From Osedax fenrisi (taxonomy: Eukaryota > Annelida > Polychaeta > Sabellida > Siboglinidae): 64,000 bases of DNA. The stretch covers positions 105,676,112 through 105,740,111 of the forward strand of contig OZ025239.1 in the NCBI GenBank assembly GCA_964019155.1. Reading direction: 5' to 3'. Under the pieces are notes generated by a model. That model was not told the DNA's origin. It did no database searches and worked only from the letters and a program-made list of their open reading frames with translations. Within the stretch, counting starts at the first letter, position 1; every line of letters starts with the position of its first letter. Of this stretch, positions 12,277 through 24,500 are shown piece by piece. The translations under genes were made by a program, and so were the position numbers.

Positions 12277-13163
12277 GTATATATCGTTAAACTAGATATT
12301 ATTAGAAGTTATCGATTTCTCAACTATCTACATACAGAGAGTATTTAATACATCGCCGCTTTACAATACATATTTATTTATTCTACTATTATTATGTTCA
12401 CTATATTTTGTAATTTGATTTCTGTAATTATTTATTAAATTTATGATTTTCATTTCCTATATTTCTAATAATGAATTCTCGTAATAATACTTTTATTTAT
12501 TATACTTAGTATATTATTTCAAAATTCATAAATGTTATTTATATTTATTAGTTCCGGTTAATTCTGTTAATGAATGTAAATATAAATAGGTGTCAATTTG
12601 TAGACTAATGAGGTCTAATAAGGTTATATTTAGGTTACAGATTACCTGCATTGTATGTTCATTACAATAAAAGATAACAAAATCAAATTATGTATATTCT
12701 ATATTCTACCTTTCCACCAATATATACATATGATCGAGCGAATAATATGTATCTAAATAAAAATATATTACCACAAATTATATTTAAAATAATATAATAT
12801 GATACTTCTGTGATAGTTTGAAGTCCTTTACATAATATAGCCTCATAATTAACATATAATAGACAAACATTATCCATATAGCAATACCTATGTAGGATAC
12901 CTATTTACCAACCGCAATTTGTTTGGTTTTCTATGATTAATTAATAAAATATATGTCTACATTTATTATTTACTAATAAATTATAATACTTTTATAGTAT
13001 CAATTATGATTAATTTGTATATTAATACTTGTACATTTTTCGGTATTTTTTTTAGTTTTAAATATCGCATTATATAAATATTTATAAATATAAACTTAAT
13101 TGTATATAATATTCAAGTGACTATTTTAAGCACATGCAAAATACTTGAATTATACATCTTCTT

Positions 13164-13225
<62 letters not shown>

Positions 13226-13408
13226 TAATATATAGTAATATACTCACTCCCCCACACACAGAATGAAGAATGATCCCCCATCAACACTAGATTTAAGCGG
13301 TTGGTACCAGAAGTTATTGAATGCATGTATATTTCATTAGAGCCACTATGGATACTATTATCAGTATTATATATATATACCATTATAGATCATCTAGTTG
13401 TATACACT

Positions 13409-13443
<35 letters not shown>

Positions 13444-13773
13444 CGTGTATGTGAATTGTAAGTTATAATAAATATTACAACCTACTTTGTTTTTACTAAA
13501 AATAGAATAGGTTTTTTAACTTCAGTTATTAAGATTGAATACATTGAAAGTAGGGGTTATTCCTTCTCCTACACATCAACCAATACATATACTCTTATAG
13601 TAATGTAAGCATGTATTTAATGTGTATACATTGTAACTATCTGATAATATACTACTGTGTACTATAGTAGTACTGTGTACTATATGGGTAGACATGTCAC
13701 TATATCCATATAGCTATAGTATGTATTATGCACTGTATTACAATTATGTAGGTTGTATTATAACCATGCCTAA

Positions 13774-13843
<70 letters not shown>

Positions 13844-14087
13844 ATAGGTAAATCGCCACTAGTAGGTAATATATTATTAAAAACATACCATTTCTATAAT
13901 TCGCATATAAAATAATTTTATAATTTTAAATTGCTTTCCCTTTTATATTCTAACAGTTACCTAATATATATGTGCGTGTGTATTTGTGTGCGTGTGTATT
14001 TGTGTGCGTGTGTGTGTGTGAATCAATAATATTGATACTACACTAATCCTGTATAAACAACACTAGTACTAGTGACTAGTTGCTATA

Positions 14088-14126
<39 letters not shown>

Positions 14127-16688
14127 TTCAGTTCGGTTAGAGAGAGAGAGAGTGTGTATATGTGTGTGAGTGTGTGTGTGTGTGAGAGAGAGTGTGAGTG
14201 TGTGTGTGTTGTTGCTGTTGTTGTTATTATATACCCTGCATGATACACAGTTTAGATAAACAACTCTACTAGTGTAATACCTAGAGGCAACATTGTGCCC
14301 ACTATAGTATGCCCCATTCCCTGTTCCCCATTGCCCATACCCCATACCCCATTCCCTACGCTCGATACCCCGTGATTCGTGTGTAGAACATCAATTACGT
14401 AAAGATAAACATATATTATATAATACCGATAATAAAAATGATATTAATCATAATATGATAACAGATGATAATATTTATAATAGTGGAGATGATAATATTA
14501 GGATGATAGTAATGCTGATGATAATAGTGTTGATGATAATAGTGCTGATGATAATAGTGATGATGATAATAGTGCTGGTGATAATAGTGCTGATGATAAT
14601 AGTGCTGATGATAATAGTGCTTATGATAATAGTGCTGATGATAATAGTGCTGATGATAGTAGTGCTGGTGATAATAGTGCTGATGATAATAGTGCTTATG
14701 ATAGTAGTGCTGATGATAATAGTGCTGATGATAATAGTGCTGATGATAATAGTGCTGATGATAATAGTGCTGATGATAATAGTGCTGATGATAATAGTGC
14801 TGATGATAATATGCTGATGATAATAGTGCTGATGATAGTAGTGCTGATGATAATAGTTATAATGATAATAGTGCTGATGATAATAGTGCTGATGATAATA
14901 GTGCTGATGATAATAGTGATGATGATAATAGTGCTGGTGATAATAGTGCTGATGATAATAGTGCTGATGATAATAGTGCTTATGATAGTAGTGCTGATGA
15001 TAATAGTGCTGATGATAATAGTGCTGATGATAATAGTGCTGATGATAATAGTGCTGATGATAATAGTTCTGATGATAATAGTGCTGATGATAATAGTGCT
15101 GATGATAGTAGTGCTGGTGATAATAGTGCTGATGATAATAGTGCTGATGATAGTAGTGCTGATGATAATAGTGCTGATGATAATAGTGCTGATGATAATA
15201 GTGCTGATGATAATAGTTCTGATGATAATAGTGCTGATGATAATAGTGCTGATGATAGTAGTGCTGGTGATAATAGTGCTGATGATAATAGTGCTGATGA
15301 TAGTAGTGCTGATGATAATAGTGCTGATGATAATAGTGCTGATGATAATAGTGCTGATGATAATAGTGATGATGATAATAGTGCTGGTGATAATAGTGCT
15401 GATGATAATAGTGCTGATGATAATAGTGCTTATGATAGTAGTGCTGATGATAATAGTGCTGATGATAATAGTGCTGATGATAGTAGTGCTGATGATAATA
15501 GTGCTGATGATAATAGTGCTGATGATAATAGTGCTGATGATAATATGCTGATGATAATAGTGCTGATGATAATAGTGCTGATGATAGTAGTGCTGATGAT
15601 AATAGTTATAATGATAATAGTGCTGATGATAGTAGTGCTGATGATAATAGTGCTGATGATAATAGTGCTGATGATAATAGTGCTGATGATAATAGTGCTG
15701 ATGATAATAGTTCTGATGATAATAGTGCTGATGATAATAGTGCTGATGATAATAGTGCTGATGATAGTAGTGCTGATGATAATAGTGCTGATGATAGTAG
15801 TGCTGATGATAATAGTGCTGATGATAATAGTGATGATGATAATATGATGATGATAATAGTGCTTATGATAATAGTACTGATGATATAATTCTGATGATAA
15901 TAGTGCTATTGATAATAGTGCTATTGATAATAGGTCTGATGACAATAGTGCTGATGATAATAGTGCTGATGATAATATTAGGATGATAATAGTGCTGATG
16001 ATAATAGTGCTGATGATAATAGTACTGATGATATAATTCTGATGATAATAGTGATGATGATAATAGTGCTGATGATAATAGTACTGATGATATAATTCTG
16101 ATGATAATAGTGCTATTGGTAATAGTGCTGATTATAATAGTGCTGTTGATAATAGTGCTATTGATAATATGTCTGATGATAATAGTGCTGATGATATAAT
16201 TCTGATGATAATAGTGCTATTGATAATAGTGCTGATGATAATAGTGATGATGATAATATTGCTGATGATAATAGTGCTGATGATAATAGTTCTGATGATA
16301 ATAGTGCTGATGATAATAGTGCTGATGATAATAGTACTGATGATAATCCTATACACAGATGATTATAGTGCTGATGATAATAGTGCTATTGATAATAGTG
16401 CTGATGATAATCCTATACACAGATGATCAACGTCAGAAGATATCGCAAGATACGCTCGACGAACTGGAATGGGCACTGGAACAATTACAAACTCTGCAGA
16501 TAAATCAGTCGGTCAGCGATATGGCCTCCAATAAGGTGGGTGATTGCGTAATAGGTGGTTACGTAATACACGCGTTCTGCAATGGTTATTACGTCATATG
16601 TTATTATATCATAGCTGCAGCGCCGCCGTTGAAATGTGTCGGCACTGATCTTATAAGTTATCTAAACATTAGTAAGTTATGTTTATTT

Positions 16689-16729
<41 letters not shown>

Positions 16730-17264
16730 TTCACATGAATAACCATATTGTATAAATCACAAAGCTAACTAAGTGAGATGAGCAGTATGAATAAGGACTA
16801 TAAATAAATACATTAAAAAACATCAGATGAATTATTGGAAATCAGCTAAATGTTTACCGTTTTTTATAAGTTGAAAACTACGATCAATTAATAGACTCTA
16901 CATTTTATTAAAAATAAAGTATTATTATTCAATCCGTCATATTCGTATAGTATGTCGTTTAATTATTATTAAACATTATCTAGATAGAAATAATATTCTA
17001 TTTAAAATAATACCTATTAATGTGCTAATAGACATATACATTATATTCTTATTTTATAAGATGAATAAACTATTTATAGAGCCTATAGAATCTATTAATT
17101 TCTATTCTATTTATAGAAATAATCCCATACCTTACATTTCATATAAATATATAGAAATATATACAACCTTGGATACTTAAGAGATAATACAGGGAAGATT
17201 ATACACTTTTAGTATTTCTTTAATATTATAACATATATTATTTAGTTGCAATTATCATATTATT

Positions 17265-17310
<46 letters not shown>

Positions 17311-18464
17311 AATACCTAAAACCAGGTTAATATTAATATATCAATAACATTCTACCAGTGACTACAATATGCTACCATACATATTCTAACTAATATGAAT
17401 ATATATACACATAGTGTATATAGTTAATTAGTTTTAATTAAAATCATTAATTTTATTATATTAAATAGATATTACATATGTATATCATACAATACATTAA
17501 ATTCAATAATAGTTTTGGTTGATAATAAAATCAATAAAGTTAATTATCATCATTTTATTTGTTGTTGATATTTATAACCTTCAGTGGATATACAATGTAC
17601 AATGTACATATAGACACGCACATACACACGCACGCACGCACGCACACACACACGCACATACACACAAAAATATATACATATACCTACACTTGTACACACA
17701 GTTCAAGCGTTTATTAAATCGTGAGCTCAGCGAATTCGCAGAATCCAGTAAATCCGGAAATCAAATCTCCGAGTACATTTGGAGTACTTTCTTGGGTTAG
17801 TTCTTTATCTAAATTGATACTGTTTTATTAAAAATCATTTAAGTATACGATATATAAATTAAAACTCTGAATTTTTAATTTCAATTTAGTTATATATATA
17901 CATATGTATATATTTATATTTAATTTTGTTAATTTCGTAAGATTAACGAATATGATGATGCGTTAATACTCATACGCGCAATGTTTCAGTTCGAAACTGA
18001 TTATAGATTATTATTAACTTTATTTAGCCATTATTAACTTTATTAAAAAACCGAGTATTCGCTTTTTTACATATTACATAACCTCGCGTAACTTAATTGT
18101 ACATAAATATACTGCACTTTGTAGCCCACAAAGTCTATCTTATAAGCACACCTTATTTATAATTCTAATTATCAATCTACGTCGAAGATCTCTTTCTTTC
18201 TCTTTTTTTAGCCGTGCGACAATGCGCGAGGGTGTGTGTAATGCGTCGCGTCACCCTGAAATAACTAATAGTTAACAACTGATGAATGACAATAGTAATA
18301 CGATACTGCATAGAGTGGTACATCTACCGGGGTTGATTCGAAGGGAAGGTGACATTACCGACACACCTTTATCGTAGTTACGATTATTAAAAGTGGGCCA
18401 TAGTCTACCGCGTGATATGACTCATAGCTATGTCTACATGTCTATGTATATCATTTATTCAATT

Positions 18465-18515
<51 letters not shown>

Positions 18516-19353
18516 GTATCACGAAAAGTAAACCGTATATTTATTATGATTTATACATGTCTGTAAACATACGATTGCGACGCCCCCCTAAACGCGTACA
18601 CACACGTCCACAGACAAGAACGAGGACATAAGTCTACGAGGACACGGCAAGCAGGCGAGTCGCGAACACAGCTTCAACATAGACGTTCCGACGGTATCCA
18701 ACGATAAAGATAGCATCGCGATCAGCATGTCGTTCGTGAACGGTATTCAGAAGCCAGCCTCCGCCGCAACCTCCACCTCGGCTACCACCATCTTCACCAC
18801 TCTAACCGACAACAACAAGAGGCTGGTGATTAAGACGACGGCGGCCCCCGGCGACGCCCTCGAACCTAAACTTAAGTATTCGGTGCCCGTCAGCGATGAA
18901 GCGGAAATAGAACAGGTGAGTCATAAACCCCACACATGAGCCCCTCATACACAAGCCCCACATACACAAGCCCCACATGCACAAGCCCCACATATACAAG
19001 CCCCACATATACAAACCCCACATACACAAGCCCCACATATACAAACCCCACATACACAAGCCCCACATATACAAGCCACACACATACAATTCATGGGCAG
19101 CAGGGTATGCTGTATTATTGTAGAACTTCTTACGAATGTGTATATTAAATAGTGGTCGCCTTCTAGTCATATGTATCGTCATATGTGACATATGTGTATG
19201 ATATGTGACATATGTCTATGTGTGTGACATGTATTCCACTTATGCTGAGTGGTTCATAATTAAATTTCATTAGAATTCATTATTTGACTCATTAATCATG
19301 ATTATATATATATATATATATTATAGTAAGCGTTATATATCCTATGAACTTAG

Positions 19354-19399
<46 letters not shown>

Positions 19400-19543
19400 T
19401 AGCTATAAGAGTATATTAGTATACTAATAATATATCCTTTATACTAAAAATATAGAAGGTTATATATAATTTATTATAATATATTATATTATATATTTTA
19501 TTTATTAATTTTATTCAATTTGTACTCATTAGAATCGATTATA

Positions 19544-19599
<56 letters not shown>

Positions 19600-19833
19600 A
19601 ACTATCTATATATGTATATGTGTATGTATATTAATATATCTGTATACATGCATGAATGCAAATGACATTTTCTTGTGTTTTCAGTAAACGTGATTATAAA
19701 TTCATAAATAAAAACAAGTTCACATTACCATCCCATCACTGCTAGACATTACATCAATAGTTCTTGTTGTTCATGTCCTTGTTGTTCTTGTCCTTGCTTG
19801 TTTCACATATCTACTTACTTAAAGATTAATAAG

Positions 19834-19901
<68 letters not shown>

Positions 19902-19908
19902 GTCATAG

Positions 19909-19982
<74 letters not shown>

Positions 19983-21167
19983 ATAATATATAACATAGAT
20001 GTATACTATATGTAATATTGAATGAAACACTAACTGAAGCCCTAACTTTCAGTACATGGACAATATCGACATGTGGGGGGTGGACATCTTCACACTGGGA
20101 CAACTGGCTTGCAATAAACCCCTCATCATCGTCACGTTTAACATCTTACAGGTTAACTAGTAGTTAAGGGTACGCCAGAGGTTAAAGGTACGCTAGAGGT
20201 CAAGGGTACGCTAGAGGGCAAGGGTACACTAGGGTACAACTCATTACGACGATGATGTAGATAGATAGATAAATATAAATTTAGTGTAGTGAAATAAAAC
20301 AAAACGACACGAAACAACAACAAAGTATATACAAATCACGATAGAAATAAATAATTGTTTACACGGGTCGATAAAGGTACATTAGAACATCCGCACTGTA
20401 CCTAGTGAATAGTAGAACTGTTATAATTGTGATTTCAAACGTTAATAAATGAAACCGATTATCCCGGCTCCCCTCTAAGTGTGTGATTGTTAGCGAAGAA
20501 GTGGACAAGTTTGACAGGTGGGACAGTAAGTTGATACAATGATAGTCTGTCCATCTGTTCAACTGTCCAACTGTCCATGCTACAAAACCACACACCCTTC
20601 GCTAATCGTACACAATCTTATACACTAATCTTACATAATCGCCTGCGTATCAAATGTAGACATATTTTCAATACAGTGTTCATTATTTATCCACCTCATT
20701 ACATAGCATTACAGTTCCTGGCGGGGGTTCCCCTACTCCACCCCGCCCATATGAAACTAAGAATATATTTGTCTCATTATAATTTAAAATAATTTTTTTA
20801 TAATCGTAAAATATTTAAAATTACTTTGAAATAATATTTATTATGAAATACTACGTAAACATTTATCATTGTTATACATTAATTAATATTGTATTTAATA
20901 TTAATTTTATTTATTTATATTCTTATTTCAAGTTAGGGATGATTTTAAAAACGGATTTTTTTAATTAAATAAAACCATCATATTCATCGGTATATTTTCT
21001 CAATACTCAAAAGATTTTATAATTTACAATTGTATAAATAAATAATTTACTAACTTACCTACTTACTTAACTATCTACTTACTTAATTACTTACTTACCT
21101 ACTTGCTTAACTACTTACTTACTTACTTACCCACTTACTTACCTACCTACTTAATTACCTACTTACC

Positions 21168-21203
<36 letters not shown>

Positions 21204-21489
21204 CGCTTAACTACTTGCTTACTTACTCGCTTAACTACGCCTACAGAAGCGAGGCCTACTCGACTACTTCAACATAGACCCTCGTACGATGCTGAACTAT
21301 CTTACGCTGTTGGAACAGCACTACTCCACTAAGATTTCCTACCACAACAACTACCACGCAGCCGATGTCACGCAAACTACGCATTGTCTTCTAAACGTGT
21401 CAGCTCTCAAGGTCAGCGCTGTCACATGTCACCTGTCACCTGTGTGTAGTATGACTAATAGTGTATGTGTGTGTATGTGTGTGTGTATA

Positions 21490-21528
<39 letters not shown>

Positions 21529-24500
21529 ATGTTTGTGTGTGTGTTTGTATATGTAGTATGACTGTATCTATAGAAATGTATTCGTAATTATTAACCCTAT
21601 GCTTGTTTTTAATAATTATCGATTAACTTTATATTAAATATGTCGATGATATATTTTAATCTGCGAATTATGAAATAGATTTAATAATTATTAAGTTACT
21701 AATAGTGATAAGTTACATAATCTATAGTGTAACATGTAAATATGAATCTGGTGAAGCTTGCAATTAGTGGATCAATATGTATATCTATAGTATTCCTATA
21801 AATATTTAATAAAATTAATAAAAATTAATGTACTTTATATGTAGTAATGTTTCTCAATATAAGATGTCCTATATATATATATTTATTAAATGATAAAATA
21901 AAATAAATTAATGAGATAAACATGAACAGAACATATTCACTGAACTGGAACAACTGTCAGCAATATTCGCGTGCGCGATACACGATGTTGACCACCCCGG
22001 TCTTACGAACCAATTCCTCATTGAAACAGGTCAATACTGCCAGCCTATACCTAGCTTCTGTACATACAATTAGTGTATATTATGTTCATATATATGTCTA
22101 TATGTGTATGTGTATGTATGTCAATATAAATTTGAATTTGTAAATTTTTTAATTATTTTATATCCTAGAATATCTATTGCGTCTAACTTATTAATTATCC
22201 TACGAAACCCTGTTAATATTTCGTTTGCATTAGTTAAATCAGACATAATATTCATAATTCACAATCATAACTTCTATTCATCTTATGTGATCGTGAATGA
22301 GATTACATAATATGCTATCAAACAATTAATAGAATACAATTGTTAGTGATGAATTATTAATTGCAACGTCATTAATTATTAATAACGTTAAGAATTAATA
22401 TGTATTCAGAGATTTCGCTAAAATAAATTCCTTAAACACATTTTGTACGTTAACCCTGTTAAAGGAGTTAAAGATAAATAATAATGTACCTACCACCCTC
22501 GTCACCATTACTATGACATCATCATTACTATGACATCATCATCGTTACTATGACATCATAATTACTATGACATCATCATTACTATGACATCATCATTACT
22601 ATGACATCATCATCGTTACTATGACATCATCGTTACTATGACATCATCGTTACTATGACATCATCATTACTATGACATCATCATCGTTACTATGACACCA
22701 TCATTACTATGACATCATCATTACTATGACATCATCATTACTATGACATCATCACCATTACTATGACATCACGACGCAGGCTCCGAGCTAGCGGTGATGT
22801 ACAACGACGACAGCGTACTGGAGAGTCATCATCTGGCCGTAGCTTTCAAACTTCTGCAGTCTACGAACTGCGATATCTTCTCTAACTTCACTCCGAAACA
22901 TCGCAAGTCTCTCAGAAGAATGGTGATAGATATGGTAGGTGTACGCGCGATTACGTACGAATATAGTAGGTTGGGGTGCTGCAACGGGGGTAGGGGGGGG
23001 CCTTTAAAATCTAGGGGGACCTAATATGTATTGGACCCCCAACCCCACTTTTACCACAACATTTATTTTGATTGGTTGGTCCCCCCTACATACACACCAT
23101 TGTTCCAGCGCCCCTAACAGTAGGTAACCGGTGATCTCGTACGAAGCTTTGAGTCGTGAACGCGCTGTTTTAATTCGGGTTGTATTCCGCGCGCGACGTA
23201 AATTCTACTATTTATAAGTAACTAGTTCAATTATCATTGTATACAATTTATAAGTTATAGTATAAATGTAAATGTAAGTATATACGCTTAAATAGCATTC
23301 CGTACGAGATCACCGGTATCCCTACTAAAACACTATGACGTCATAAACACTATGACGTATCCGCGACTCATAATTACGTAATCGATACCGGCGCAGGTTC
23401 TAGCTACGGATATGTCGAAACACATGAGTCTATTGGCCGACCTAAAGACCATGGTGGAAACTAAGAAACTAGCCGGATCGGGAGTGCTCGTCCTCGACAA
23501 CTATTCCGACCGCATTCAGGTTGTTACGTCGCCGCGCGATTATATAATCGTTATATAATCGTTAAGTTACATCGTAACACGGCTATCGTGTAATACGTAC
23601 GCGCGTGTATGCGTGTGTGTGTGTTGGTTCTAGTGGCTAGGTGATATCTAGGTCATATCCTACATTATATATATAGTATAACTAGTAATCGGTTCGCGCG
23701 GGACCGAGTAGACTATTGCATCGCGGGTGATTGTTAATGTGTTCGGCATTATAGATGTGTTGGCTTGTTGTTATACCATTACTAGTATTGCTACGGAAAA
23801 CTATCGCTATGGTAACGTGTTCGCTTATCTATATTTTCTTAAATTTTCTTCAGTAGAAATAACCGCTATGTCTAATATTTAAACTGTTAGGTTATGAAAT
23901 TCATATATTTCATATAAATTAAAATGTTAATATGATTCTCAATTGTATTATATAATTATATAGTTATATATATATATAAATATGTGTATTGTTGTTATTA
24001 TTATAATTATTATATAACAATATTCAGGTGCTGCAAAACATGGTACACTGCGCCGATTTATCGACACCAACGAAACCATTAAAACTCTACAGAGAATGGA
24101 CGGACAGAGTTATGAATGAATTCTTTTCCCAAGGCGACATCGAGAGAAACCTCGGCATGGACATAAGTCCGATGTGTGATAGGCATACTGCTTCTATTGA
24201 AAAAACTCAGGTAATACATTGTTATATATATTATATATATATATTATATTATTGTATATATTATTGTATATATTATTGTATATATTATTATATAATTATC
24301 GATGGCAATAGAGAGTTTTATTTATTCCCGTATAATAAAAATATATACACCATATAATATTACGTAATAAATAATAATCAGCCATTATGTATTATACGTA
24401 TTACTATAGTGTTATAATTTAAATTGATTTGAATATTTAGAATGAAATATTCATCCACTTCGAACATTTCGATTATGAAATAATATCGTTTTCGCGCGCC

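Noticed and set aside
14455..16426. MIIVL/ISTII repeat proteins
   Set aside because: Products of the 15-bp intronic minisatellite of PDE4.
18180..18300. A further PDE4 exon after TTTTTTTAG
   Set aside because: The open stretch is short and the conserved exons on both sides already join in phase.
20359..20792. Reading frames of 71-78 codons in the PDE4 intron
   Set aside because: No motif, no coding-like composition and an intronic position.
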